DNA of 64,000 nucleotides from Tyzzerella sp. (GTDB lineage Bacteria > Bacillota > Clostridia > Lachnospirales > Lachnospiraceae). Position 1 is the first letter of the stretch; every line of letters begins with the position of its first letter. The position numbers and the translations under genes were made by a program. The notes beneath the pieces were generated by a model, which worked only from the letters and a program-made list of their open reading frames with translations, was not told the origin of the DNA and did not search any database. Location of the stretch: contig JAFTWA010000002.1 in assembly GCA_017465565.1 (NCBI GenBank), positions 27,164 through 91,163 on the forward strand. Direction: 5' to 3'. Below are positions 1 to 8,185 of this stretch, in pieces.

Positions 1-2279
1 ATCGTTTTATGATTGACAGTGACAAACATGAAAACATTCAGTCCATGGAAGATTTGCAGGAGATTAACCGCAGAATCGTGAAGCTTGGGGAAGAATTCCA
101 CAAGCCTGTTGTTGCAACCTGCGATGTGCATTTCTTAGAGCCTGAGGATGAGGTTTACCGAAGAATCGTCATGGCAGGACAGGGATTTACAGATGCGGAT
201 AATCAGGCTCCATTATATCTGCGCACGACGGAAGAGATGCTGGAAGAGTTCGCATATCTCGGCTCGCAAAAAGCGTATGAAGTGGTCGTGACGAATACCA
301 ATCTGATAGCAGACCAGATTGAAAAAATTTCTCCGGTAAGGCCAGACAAATGCCCGCCTGTGATTGAAGATTCGGATAAACAGCTCCGTGAAATCTGCTA
401 TAACAAGGCGCATAGTATGTATGGTGAAGACTTGCCGCCGATTGTAGTGGAACGTTTGGAGAGAGAACTAAATTCGATTATTTCCAATGGATTTGCCGTA
501 ATGTATATTATTGCGCAGAAATTGGTGTGGAAATCTGTTGAAGACGGATATTTAGTAGGTTCCCGTGGTTCGGTAGGTTCATCCTTCGTTGCAACCATGG
601 CGGGAATTACGGAGGTAAATCCTCTTAGTCCACACTATTATTGTACCGAGTGCCATTATAGTGATTTTGAGTCGCCGGAGGTGCGCAAGTACGCCGGTGG
701 CTGTGGCTGGGATATGCCAGATAAGAACTGTCCGGTGTGTGGAAAGCCACTTGTAAAAGATGGATTTGATATTCCATTTGAAACCTTCCTTGGATTTAAG
801 GGAAATAAAGAACCCGATATCGACCTTAACTTCTCGGGGGATTACCAGAGTAATGCCCACAAATATACAGAAGTAATCTTCGGAGATGGTCAGACCTTCC
901 GTGCGGGTACCATTGGTACATTGGCAGATAAGACGGCCTATGGCTATGTAAAGAATTATTACGAAGAGCGCGGTCAGGGAAAACGAAAATGCGAGATTGA
1001 GCGTTTGCTTCAGGGCTGTGTAGGAATCCGCAGAAGTACTGGACAGCACCCTGGCGGTATTATTGTACTTCCGATTGGTCAGGATATTAACTCCTTTACA
1101 CCGGTGCAGCATCCTGCAAACGATATGACGACGGATATCGTTACTACCCACTTTGACTATCACTCGATTGACCATAACCTGTTAAAACTTGACATTCTCG
1201 GTCATGATGATCCTACCATGATTAAATATCTGGAAGAATTGGTGGAACAGCTTACGGGGAAAAAATTCGTTGCAACGGATATTAAGCTGGATGACCCAGG
1301 GGTTATGAAGCTTTTTGCGGATACAAGTTCCCTTGGAATCACCCCGGATGATATCGGGGGCTGTCCAGTGGGCTGCCTTGGGATTCCTGAGTTTGGAACC
1401 GATTTCGTTATCCAGATGGTGGTAGATACAAAGCCGAAGACGTTGTCCGATTTGATTCGTATTTCAGGACTTTCTCATGGAACCGATGTGTGGCTGAATA
1501 ATGCGCAGACCCTAATTCAGGAAGGAAAAGCTACGATTTCTACCGCTATTTGTACCCGTGATGATATTATGACGTTCCTGATTAACAGCGGACTAGAAAG
1601 TGAACGTTCTTTTAAGATTATGGAGGCGGTTCGAAAAGGAACTGTGGCAAAGGGGAAATGTGGTAACTGGGCAGAATGGAAGGAAGATATGCTGGCACAC
1701 GGTGTACCGGACTGGTATGTCTGGTCCTGCGAGCAGATTAAGTACATGTTCCCGAAGGCCCATGCGGCAGCATATGTTATGATGGCCTACCGCATTGCCT
1801 ACTGTAAGGTATATTATCCGTTAGCTTATTATGCGGCTTACTTTAGTATCCGTGCCAACGCCTTTTCTTACGAGCTCATGTGTCAGGGAAAAGAAAAGCT
1901 GGAATATTACATACGCGATTACAAGAGACGAAGCAATACCTTGTCGAACAAGGAGCAGGATACCTTAAAGGACATGCGTCTTGTGCAGGAAATGTATGCG
2001 AGGGGATACGAATTCCTTCCAATTGATATTTACAAATCAAAGGCAACCAAGTTCCAGATTGTAGATGGGAAATTATTGCCACCGTTTAGTAGTATTGAAG
2101 GCATGGGAGATAAGGCGGCTGATGCGGTAGAATTAGCTGCGGCAGATGGGCCATTCCTGTCTTTGGATGATTTTAGGCAGCGTACGAAGGTGAGTAAGAC
2201 TGTCATTGATTTCATGGCAGATTTGGGGCTTTTTGGCGATTTGCCACAATCCAACCAATTATCATTATTTGATTTTTAA
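1..2279 (+). CDS. polC: DNA polymerase III PolC-type alpha subunit (partial, 3' part)
   Basis: This is the C-terminal half of the Gram-positive replicative polymerase, which extends DNA at the fork with the sliding clamp. The frame is open to the left edge, so the ATG at 9 is an internal methionine and the true start lies upstream. Full PolC is about 1,430-1,450 residues; about 757 are present, and the OB, PHP and exonuclease regions must lie outside. Visible marks are a GSRGSVGSS polymerase motif (about 555-585), a cysteine cluster (CTEC then CPVC, about 640-750) and the catalytic PDIDLNF segment (about 812-832). The extreme C-terminus reads QLSLF, which matches the clamp-binding pentapeptide. 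It converges on the cold-shock gene. Family identity is secure. Confidence 0.96.
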   Translation, partial: RFMIDSDKHENIQSMEDLQEINRRIVKLGEEFHKPVVATCDVHFLEPEDEVYRRIVMAGQGFTDADNQAPLYLRTTEEMLEEFAYLGSQKAYEVVVTNTNLIADQIEKISPVRPDKCPPVIEDSDKQLREICYNKAHSMYGEDLPPIVVERLERELNSIISNGFAVMYIIAQKLVWKSVEDGYLVGSRGSVGSSFVATMAGITEVNPLSPHYYCTECHYSDFESPEVRKYAGGCGWDMPDKNCPVCGKPLVKDGFDIPFETFLGFKGNKEPDIDLNFSGDYQSNAHKYTEVIFGDGQTFRAGTIGTLADKTAYGYVKNYYEERGQGKRKCEIERLLQGCVGIRRSTGQHPGGIIVLPIGQDINSFTPVQHPANDMTTDIVTTHFDYHSIDHNLLKLDILGHDDPTMIKYLEELVEQLTGKKFVATDIKLDDPGVMKLFADTSSLGITPDDIGGCPVGCLGIPEFGTDFVIQMVVDTKPKTLSDLIRISGLSHGTDVWLNNAQTLIQEGKATISTAICTRDDIMTFLINSGLESERSFKIMEAVRKGTVAKGKCGNWAEWKEDMLAHGVPDWYVWSCEQIKYMFPKAHAAAYVMMAYRIAYCKVYYPLAYYAAYFSIRANAFSYELMCQGKEKLEYYIRDYKRRSNTLSNKEQDTLKDMRLVQEMYARGYEFLPIDIYKSKATKFQIVDGKLLPPFSSIEGMGDKAADAVELAAADGPFLSLDDFRQRTKVSKTVIDFMADLGLFGDLPQSNQLSLFDF

Positions 2280-2311
2280 AATGGGACACCACTAAATTGA
2301 ATTGGGGACGT

Positions 2312-2371
2312 TAAATTGTCTTTTTTAGTCCCTTTTCCATAATTTTTAAGTGGATTTTTCTTTATGGCAAA
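2312..2371. repeat. Fragment of the long palindromic element family
   Basis: These 60 bases, just after polC, are nearly identical to an internal stretch of the large palindrome's right arm read in reverse (about 5632-5690) and similar to its left arm (about 4959-5019). The shared core includes TCTTTTTTAGTCC and AAGTGGATTTTTCTTTATGG. Neither end of the large element is present here, so this is a remnant or an internal piece. Like the two fuller copies, it lies between convergent genes (polC and the cold-shock gene). Confidence 0.75.
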
Positions 2372-2397
2372 ATACAAGTTTCTTAAACCATGAAAAT

Positions 2398-2427
2398 GGG
2401 GCGGTTCATATGAACTGCCCCTCTTTT
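2398..2427. terminator. Intrinsic terminator between polC and csp
   Basis: A 12-bp inverted repeat, GGGGCGGTTCAT with ATGAACTGCCCC and one wobble pair, is followed by TCTTTT on the plus strand. It suits polC. On the minus strand the hairpin is followed by ATTTTC, so it may also help end the cold-shock transcript. Confidence 0.8.
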
Positions 2428-2493
2428 AATCTCATTCCATCAATGCTTTTTATATATCAAACTACCATAATAAAAGGCAAATATAAATTGTGA

Positions 2494-2694
2494 TTAAAGT
2501 CTTACTACGTTGATTGCCTGTGGTCCTTTTGCACCTTCAATTAATTCGTATTGTACTTCTTGTCCTTCGTTTAATGTTTTATAACCTTCCATGTTAAGAC
2601 CTGTATAATGTACGAATACGTCGTTACCTTCTTCATCAGAGATGAATCCGTAACCTTTTTGGTTATTAAACCATTTAACTGTACCTTTACTCAT
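2494..2694 (-). CDS. cspA: Cold-shock protein (CspA family)
   Basis: A 66-residue single cold-shock domain that binds single-stranded RNA and DNA and melts RNA structure. The RNP1-like motif KGYGFIS and the RNP2-like motif DVFVHY are both present, and the length matches the family (65-70). A longer frame starts 30 bases upstream, but the ATG at 2694 is preceded by GGAGGACAG at good spacing and begins with the family-typical [10 protein letters not shown], so it was chosen. A promoter lies about 50 bases upstream (2745-2773), giving a leader of about 40 bases. The gene converges on polC and is divergent from ptsH. Confidence 0.96.
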   Translation of the reverse strand: MSKGTVKWFNNQKGYGFISDEEGNDVFVHYTGLNMEGYKTLNEGQEVQYELIEGAKGPQAINVVRL

Positions 2695-2744
2695 AATTCT
2701 GTCCTCCCTCGTTAGATTGTACATTGTTAAAAAATTACCTATTC

Positions 2745-2773
2745 AGAGTAGCACAGGTCAAAAACCTTGTCAA
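2745..2773 (-). promoter_or_regulatory. Promoter of the cold-shock gene
   Basis: On the minus strand, TTGACA, a 17-base spacer and TACTCT lie upstream of the cold-shock start. It is the best sigma-A-type match in the gap. Confidence 0.75.
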
Positions 2774-2800
2774 TGACAAGATAAAAATCGTGAAAAAGTA

Positions 2801-2829
2801 TTGAAAAAGATGTAAAAGTATAAGATAAT
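2801..2829 (+). promoter_or_regulatory. Promoter of ptsH-ptsI
   Basis: TTGAAA, 17 bases, GATAAT, ending about 48 bases before the ptsH start. It is back to back with the cold-shock promoter. Confidence 0.7.
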
Positions 2830-2877
2830 AGTAGGTAGCATAGATGTCAAATCTAAGAGATAAAAGGAGAGAAAAAA

Positions 2878-3135
2878 ATGAAAGAATTTAGTTATGTAAT
2901 TACAGATGAATTAGGAATTCACGCAAGACCAGCAGGATTATTGGTGAAGGAAGCTGCAAAATTCCAGGCTGATATCAAAATTAAAAAAGGTGAAAAGGCA
3001 GCTGACGCTAAGAGAATCTTCGGAATCATGGGATTAGCAGCTAAAAAAGGCGATGAAATCATTATGACAGCTGACGGAGCTGATGAAGCAGAAGCAATCG
3101 CAGCTATCGAAGAATTCTTAAAAGCAAACTTATAA
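2878..3135 (+). CDS. ptsH: HPr phosphocarrier protein of the PTS
   Basis: An 85-residue HPr that carries phosphate from enzyme I to the sugar-specific EIIA proteins in the cytoplasm. The active-site histidine is His15 in GIHARPAG. The usual regulatory site in Firmicutes is Ser46 in the LKSIMG motif. Here the aligned segment reads AKRIFGIMG, so the serine position is arginine. That would prevent phosphorylation by HPr kinase and the classical CcpA co-repressor role. The gene has a good AGGAG site, its own promoter, and is followed 27 bases later by the preferred ptsI start. Function as a PTS carrier is secure; loss of the regulatory function is inferred from the missing serine. Confidence 0.96.
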   Translation: MKEFSYVITDELGIHARPAGLLVKEAAKFQADIKIKKGEKAADAKRIFGIMGLAAKKGDEIIMTADGADEAEAIAAIEEFLKANL

Positions 3136-3162
3136 AATTTAATATAAGGAATGGAAAGTAGT

Positions 3163-4785
3163 ATGATTACATTAACAGGTAAAAGCGTCTTTGGTGGCGT
3201 TGAAATCGGTAAGATCGCATTTTACAAAAGAAACAGCCAACAGATTAAGAGATGGCATGTAGATGATACAGAAGCAGAAGTGAATCGTTTTGAACTTGCG
3301 AAAGCGACTGCAGTTGGCCAGCTTCAAGGCTTACATGAAAAAGCGTTAAAAGATGTTGGTGAAGAGAATGCTATGATTTTTGAGATTCACCAGATGATGT
3401 TAGAAGATTTAGATTATCTTGAATCTATTCTTCATATTATCACAAATCAGGAAGTGAACGCAGAATATGCAGTTGCAACGACAGCGGACAACTTTGCAGC
3501 AATGTTTTCTGCAATGGATGATGCTTATATGCAAGGGCGTGCAGCTGACGTAAAAGACGTTTCAGAGCGTATCCTGAATATTTTGACAGGTGCAGGTAAT
3601 GCGGGATTCTCAACAGACGAGCCTGCAATTATCGCTGCAGATGATTTGGTTCCAAGTGAAACTGTACAGCTCGACAAAGAAAAGGTACTTGGTTTCGCAA
3701 CAATGTATGGTTCTTCAAATTCACATACAGCGATTCTTGCAAGAACAATGAATATTCCTGCAATCATTGGACTTGGTGAAGCATTAAAAGAAGAATATGA
3801 CGGAGCTTTTGCAATCATTGATGGTTTTGACGGAAAGGTTTACATAGATCCAGACGAAGAAACATTGGAAGCAATGAAGAAGAAACAGGCAGACGACCGT
3901 GCGAAAAAAGCCTTATTACAAGAATTAAAAGGTAAAGAAAACGTGACCAAGAGTGGTCAGAAAATCAATATTTATGCAAATATCGGAAATACATCGGATG
4001 TTGGTTCTGTACTTCAGAACGATGCCGGCGGAATTGGTTTATTCAGAAGTGAGTTCTTATATTTGGAAAATGATACATTCCCAACAGAAGAACAACAATT
4101 CCAGGTATACAAGACGGTTGCAGAAAATATGGCTGGAAAGAAAGTAATCATCAGAACACTGGATATCGGTGCTGATAAACAAGCAGATTACTTCAACCTT
4201 CCACACGAAGAAAACCCAGCACTTGGATATAGAGCAATCCGCATCTGCCTCACACAGACGGACATTTTTAAAACGCAATTACGTGCTTTGTTACGTGCAT
4301 CTGCATATGGACAGATTGCAATCATGTTCCCAATGATTATTTCAGTTGGTGAAGTAAAACGTATCAAAGAAATTATGGAAGAAGTAAAAGCTGAGTTAAG
4401 AGCAGATGGAATTTCATACAATGAAAATATCGAAACAGGTATTATGATTGAGACACCGGCAGCTGTTATGGTAAGCCACGAGCTTGCAAAAGAAGTTGAC
4501 TTCTTCAGTGTTGGAACGAACGATTTAACACAGTATACATTGGCAATCGACAGACAAAATCCAAAATTAGATGATTTCTATGACCCACATCATCCAGCAG
4601 TTCTTGCAATGATTAAGATGGCGGCAGACAATGCCCATGCGGAAGGAAAATGGATTGGTATCTGTGGAGAATTGGGTGCTGACTTAGAACTTACAGAAAC
4701 ATTCTTAAAGATGGGAATTGATGAATTATCAGTATCACCATCTATGATTCTTCCAGTTCGTAAGAAAGTAAGAGAAGCAGAATAA
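3163..4785 (+). CDS. ptsI: PTS enzyme I (phosphoenolpyruvate-protein phosphotransferase)
   Basis: Takes phosphate from phosphoenolpyruvate and passes it to HPr. The order of parts is an N-terminal HPr-binding helical region, the phosphohistidine domain with SNSHTAILAR (His188), then the PEP-binding barrel with IRTLDIGADK, GYRAIRICL, GTNDLTQY and the late cysteine motif GICGELG. An ATG 12 bases upstream (3151) is in frame, but the AAGGA sits directly against it. The ATG at 3163 has usable spacing and places the active histidine at the family position, so it was chosen, giving 540 residues. It is cotranscribed with ptsH. Its stop lies 14 bases before the large palindromic element, which supplies its terminator. 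Confidence 0.96.
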   Translation: MITLTGKSVFGGVEIGKIAFYKRNSQQIKRWHVDDTEAEVNRFELAKATAVGQLQGLHEKALKDVGEENAMIFEIHQMMLEDLDYLESILHIITNQEVNAEYAVATTADNFAAMFSAMDDAYMQGRAADVKDVSERILNILTGAGNAGFSTDEPAIIAADDLVPSETVQLDKEKVLGFATMYGSSNSHTAILARTMNIPAIIGLGEALKEEYDGAFAIIDGFDGKVYIDPDEETLEAMKKKQADDRAKKALLQELKGKENVTKSGQKINIYANIGNTSDVGSVLQNDAGGIGLFRSEFLYLENDTFPTEEQQFQVYKTVAENMAGKKVIIRTLDIGADKQADYFNLPHEENPALGYRAIRICLTQTDIFKTQLRALLRASAYGQIAIMFPMIISVGEVKRIKEIMEEVKAELRADGISYNENIETGIMIETPAAVMVSHELAKEVDFFSVGTNDLTQYTLAIDRQNPKLDDFYDPHHPAVLAMIKMAADNAHAEGKWIGICGELGADLELTETFLKMGIDELSVSPSMILPVRKKVREAE

Positions 4786-4848
4786 ATTTCAATTATTAAG
4801 GGACTGTTGCAAAATTAAAAATTCAAAAATATAATCAAGGGTTTTTAG

Positions 4849-4874
4849 CCACCACTTTTATGTGGTGGTTTTTT
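4849..4874 (+). terminator. Terminator in left arm, serving ptsI
   Basis: CCACCAC, a 6-base loop, GTGGTGG, then TTTTTT. It lies inside the left arm of the palindrome, 64 bases after the ptsI stop. Confidence 0.85.
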
Positions 4875-5775
4875 GTGAGATTTATACAGTGTTGCATACA
4901 AATTCATGTAAGTATTCTGGGATTTTCCTTATACGGAATTTTGGTTCTCCCAAGGAAAATAAATTGCCTTTTTTAGTCCTTTTTTCATATCTTTTAAGTA
5001 GATTTTTCTTTATAGCAAAAAAGTATTCTTAGATTCCAACAAATCCGCAAAAATTGTTAGCATGGAATATAAGTTTTTCTGCATAAGGAAAATCACAAAA
5101 TGAAATTCATCTTTCGATTCACATTTACTGTTGTGTGAAGTTAGTCCTTCAGCTGCAAGTTTCTCTAAAGTGTCCCATTCTCAAGAAGTTATACACATAC
5201 TTTAAACGGACTCACAGCCAAAAGTTCCACGGTCAGCATATGCGTGAAATAACATCGAGGGATTCTGTGAAAAGTCTTGCAACTGCAGTTCGGAAAATGT
5301 GCAAGCGCGAGAACATGTTTGAGTTTGCGAGTTTGTGAGCGCGCTTGCTAATATCATCTCCGAACGCAGTTGCGTAGCCTTTTCCAGAATCTGTCGCAAA
5401 GTTGTTGAACGCATATGCTGGCCGTGGAATTTTGTCTGTTTGAGCTGTTTTCCGTATGTGCTTTTTTGAGAATAGGGACACTAACAGAAACATAACAGCT
5501 TGCAGATAACTTCACACAACAGTAAATGTGAATCGAAAGATGAATTTCATTTTGTGATTTTCCTTATGTAGAAAAACTTATATTCCACGCTAACAATTTT
5601 TGCGGATTTGTTGGATTCTAAGAATACTTTTGTGCCATAAAGAAAAATCCACTTAAAAATTATGGAAAAAGGACTAAAAAAGACAATTTATTTTCCTTGG
5701 GAGAACCAAAATTTTGTATAAGGAAAATCCCAGAATACTTACATGAATTTGTATGCAACACTGCATAAATCTCAC

Positions 5776-5802
5776 AAAAAAACCACCACATAAAAGTGGT
5801 GG
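5776..5802 (-). terminator. Mirror terminator in right arm
   Basis: The exact mirror of the left-arm terminator, read on the minus strand after the substrate-binding protein gene. It makes the element a two-way transcription stop. Confidence 0.85.
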
Positions 5803-5858
5803 CTAAAAACCCTTGATTATATTTTTGAATTTTTAATTTTGCAACAGTTCCTTAGTCG

Positions 5859-6857
5859 CTATTCCGCAGCTTTCGTGGCAAATTCTGTACTTACTAGGTC
5901 TTCGTAAGGAGGACGGTCTGTAAGTTCACCTGCTGAATCTAATATATCCAGCAATAAGTCAAAGCTTTCTTCTTCGAACACCAGGTTTTCTTTCCAGGTA
6001 TCCTGCTCGTAATAACGAGTAATGATGGTCTCAAGTGTTTCCATATCTGTTTCTTTAAACTGAGGAGCAATCGCATAAGCAATGTCCTTTGGGGAATGGG
6101 ATTGTACATAAGCCATACCCTTCTGAAGTGCATTTGTAAAGCTTTGAATAATATCTGGATTTTCTTCTATATAACTTCCTTTTGCAGAAAATGCTGTGTA
6201 AGGAACATAGCCGCTATCTTCGCCTAGAGATGCCACAACATAGCCTTTGCCTGCCTTTTCAAGAGACGTGGCATGTGGCTCGAACTCCACTGTAAAATCG
6301 GCTTCACTATCTGGGAAGGCTGCAGCAGTAGAACCAAAGTCAATGCTTTGATTGATAGTGAGGTCTGTTTCAGGGTCAATGTCATTTTGTTTTAAAATGT
6401 ATTCAAATACCATTTGTGGCATACCGCCCTTTCGTCCGCCAAGTACATAAGAACCCTTCAAATCTTCCCAGGTAAAATCTGGCATTTCTTCGCGGGCAAC
6501 CAAGAAGTTTCCGGCACGCTGAGTCAACTGGGCAAAGTTGACAACATAGTCGTTAGCCCCTTCGTTATAGGTGTAGATAGAAGCTTCGGCACCCATGAAT
6601 CCGATATCAGCTTCGCCAGAAAGAACCGCAGTCATTGTCTTATCAGCGCCAAAGCCAGTGACAAGCTCCAAATCAATACCTTCTTCTACAAAGTACCCTT
6701 CTTCAATAGCAACATACATTGGCGCATAAAAAATAGAATGAGCCACTTCATTTAATACGACTTTTGTTAAACCGCTTTCTTCTTTTGGAGAACATGCAAA
6801 TAAAGAGGTAACAGCGAGAGCTGTTGTGAGAACAAAAGCAAATATACGCTTTTTCAT
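5859..6857 (-). CDS. ABC transporter substrate-binding lipoprotein, NMT1/THI5-like
   Basis: A 332-residue extracytoplasmic binding protein of the SsuA/ThiY/NMT1 type. The N-terminus is a lipoprotein signal with LFAC and the lipidated cysteine at residue 22. The fold-typical text FYAPMYVAIEEGYFVEEGIDLEL-like region follows at about 43-66 (key words APMYVA, GYF, EEGIDLE), then GADIGFMG-like EADIGFMG. Such proteins deliver sulfonates, nitrate or thiamine-pyrimidine precursors; the substrate cannot be told here. No permease or ATPase gene is next to it. The stop codon lies 7 bases from the large palindrome, where the rest of an operon could once have been. A 63-codon gene precedes it by 49 bases, likely cotranscribed. 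Confidence 0.88.
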   Translation of the reverse strand: MKKRIFAFVLTTALAVTSLFACSPKEESGLTKVVLNEVAHSIFYAPMYVAIEEGYFVEEGIDLELVTGFGADKTMTAVLSGEADIGFMGAEASIYTYNEGANDYVVNFAQLTQRAGNFLVAREEMPDFTWEDLKGSYVLGGRKGGMPQMVFEYILKQNDIDPETDLTINQSIDFGSTAAAFPDSEADFTVEFEPHATSLEKAGKGYVVASLGEDSGYVPYTAFSAKGSYIEENPDIIQSFTNALQKGMAYVQSHSPKDIAYAIAPQFKETDMETLETIITRYYEQDTWKENLVFEEESFDLLLDILDSAGELTDRPPYEDLVSTEFATKAAE

Positions 6858-6906
6858 AGAACCCCCATGTGAAAAATTCTTCTTTTTAATATATGAAGAA
6901 AATAAA

Positions 6907-7098
6907 TTATTGTTCCTTTTCCTCTATTTTGTCAGTAAATGGAACAGGCTTAAAATGGAAAATTTGATCATAGGCTTCCCATTCATCTCCAGACTGTGGA
7001 AGGGAAGGAATAAGTCCTGTGCAGTCTGTTGTAGAAGCAGCGTTGGTCAGATAATCATATGCATCAATCGTTTCTTGATTCTTCTTGTCTTTTTTCAT
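6907..7098 (-). CDS. Small protein of unknown function (63 aa)
   Basis: A 63-codon gene upstream of, and in the same direction as, the substrate-binding lipoprotein. GGAGA lies about 10 bases before the ATG. It is hydrophilic, with no signal peptide or membrane segment, lysine-rich at the start (MKKDKKNQ) and with a central TNAASTTDCTGLIPS stretch containing its only cysteine. I do not recognise the family. The tight spacing, good ribosome site and shared direction suggest a real gene in a two-gene operon. It could be a small cytoplasmic partner of the transporter, but nothing in the sequence proves that. Confidence 0.65.
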   Translation of the reverse strand: MKKDKKNQETIDAYDYLTNAASTTDCTGLIPSLPQSGDEWEAYDQIFHFKPVPFTDKIEEKEQ

Positions 7099-7181
7099 AT
7101 GAGATACTCTCCTTTTTTTGAAATAGTATGTTATGATGAATTAGCATAAACAAAAATGAGAATAGATATACTTAAAAATAC

Positions 7182-7210
7182 TGGACTTTAAAATTTCACT
7201 GTGTTAAAAT
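7182..7210 (+). promoter_or_regulatory. Promoter of the yerC-like gene
   Basis: TGGACT, 17 bases, TAAAAT, about 37 bases before the start codon. Confidence 0.6.
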
Positions 7211-7247
7211 GTGAAAGTAGATATCACCAGTAAAGGAGATTTGTGTT

Positions 7248-7538
7248 ATGGCGAAAAAATTAAAAACAGAATCAATTGATTTTTTGTTTGAAGCAATTTT
7301 GTGTTTGAAAAATAAGGAAGAATGTTATACATTTTTTGAAGATATATGTACCATCAATGAGCTATTATCGTTGACGCAGCGTTTTGAAGTTGCAAAGATG
7401 CTCAGAGAGCAGAAGACTTATCTGGAGATTGCTGAGAAGACAGGCGCTTCTACAGCGACAATCAGTCGTGTAAACCGTTCATTGAATTACGGTAACGACG
7501 GATATGATATGGTATTTGAGAGAATGCAAAAGAAGTAG
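7248..7538 (+). CDS. YerC/TrpR-family transcriptional regulator
   Basis: A 96-residue protein of the TrpR-like YerC/YecD family. It carries the family text ELLSLTQRFEVAKML (about 38-52) followed by a helix-turn-helix region with YLEIAEKTGASTATISRVNR (about 60-79). Family members are small DNA-binding proteins found widely in Firmicutes with poorly known targets; the tryptophan-repressor likeness is structural and does not imply tryptophan control. AGGAG precedes the ATG. The stop codon is embedded in a terminator hairpin shared with the convergent DUF1836 gene. Confidence 0.9.
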   Translation: MAKKLKTESIDFLFEAILCLKNKEECYTFFEDICTINELLSLTQRFEVAKMLREQKTYLEIAEKTGASTATISRVNRSLNYGNDGYDMVFERMQKK

Positions 7539-7559
7539 GAAATCCTACTTCTTTTTTTT
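7531..7559. terminator. Two-way terminator overlapping both stop codons
   Basis: AGAAGTAGGA and TCCTACTTCT pair and are followed by a run of T on the plus strand; the minus strand also ends in TTCTTTT. The stop codons of both convergent genes fall in or next to the stem, a compact arrangement. Confidence 0.85.
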
Positions 7560-8165
7560 GTCGTGTTTTTCATCAGCCGGAGCTGGCATTTCATCAATTA
7601 ACTTTTCAATTAATAATTTTTTTACGTATACATCGAGACTTAACGAGCAGATGAAGGAGAAGAATTGTAGTAATTCACGGTCTTCATCAGGTGCATCGGT
7701 AAATGTCTCTAACGAGTTGTTATACATAAGTTCTATGTCTTTTTGTAACAGTTTAGTCCGTTCTTTTTCAAAAGCACAAACTTCATCATAGACGTGAGCA
7801 ATGTTAATTTCACTGTCTGACTGGAAATACTTGTCTGTGATTGGATGAAGAAGCATTTCAATATCTTTCATGGATAAGATATTTTTGAAATAATAAATGA
7901 AAATAAGGAGTAACAAATGCTCCTTAGAGTATTTCTTCTTATTTGGCGCAGGAAGCAAATCGTTCTTCGCGTAATTGTTAATCATCGTTTTTGTAAGAAT
8001 TTTGTCATCCTCGTAGCGCTTTGTGGACTTTAACTGCTTTTCCATAAAGGAAGTCACTTGATCCATATATAAATCGATATTTGGAATATCTGTGGATTTA
8101 ACACAATCAACGCGGGACAGGCTCGCAAGTATACTGTTTAATAAATCATTTGTATCAATAGTCAT
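7545..8165 (-). CDS. DUF1836 domain protein, MerR-like HTH
   Basis: A 206-residue cytoplasmic protein matching the DUF1836 pattern: IDLYMDQV near residue 30, then KILTKTMINNYAKNDLLPAP (about 55-74) followed by KKKYSKEHL. The middle part looks like the winged helix of MerR-type regulators, so DNA binding is likely. The C-terminus is a helical region and a lysine-rich tail. It has its own promoter (8186-8214), is convergent with the yerC-like gene and divergent from pcrA. Its target is unknown. Confidence 0.85.
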   Translation of the reverse strand: MTIDTNDLLNSILASLSRVDCVKSTDIPNIDLYMDQVTSFMEKQLKSTKRYEDDKILTKTMINNYAKNDLLPAPNKKKYSKEHLLLLIFIYYFKNILSMKDIEMLLHPITDKYFQSDSEINIAHVYDEVCAFEKERTKLLQKDIELMYNNSLETFTDAPDEDRELLQFFSFICSLSLDVYVKKLLIEKLIDEMPAPADEKHDKKKK

Positions 8166-8185
8166 CTTATCACCTCAATATGCTT

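Larger units (their letters stand above)
4800..5851. repeat. 1.05 kb near-palindromic element (type copy)
   Basis: The 1,073 bases between ptsI and the next gene hold no credible gene but form one long inverted repeat centred near 5325. The outer arms (about 4800-5145 and 5505-5851) are almost identical. The inner arms are diverged but still align, for example TTCCACGGTCAGCATATGCG against TTCCACGGCCAGCATATGCG in reverse. The tip is GCAAGCGCG at 5301 with CGCGCTTGC at 5340. The ends read GGGACTGTTGCAAA and, inverted, GGAACTGTTGCAAA. The first differs by one base from the published IS26 terminal repeat (GGCACTGTTGCAAA). Each arm has its own intrinsic terminator pointing inward. No clear target duplication is visible. 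ORFs of 60-90 codons inside look like chance. Confidence 0.85.

Noticed and set aside
579-1175. A 198-codon frame on the minus strand within polC
   Set aside because: It lies wholly opposite the conserved polymerase core, has no recognisable domain and no ribosome site; it is a shadow of polC codon use.
5135-5493. Open frames of 60-90 codons inside the large palindrome (both strands)
   Set aside because: They lack ribosome sites, resemble no family, and the mirrored halves do not encode the same peptide in the matching frame, so they look like by-products of the repeat.
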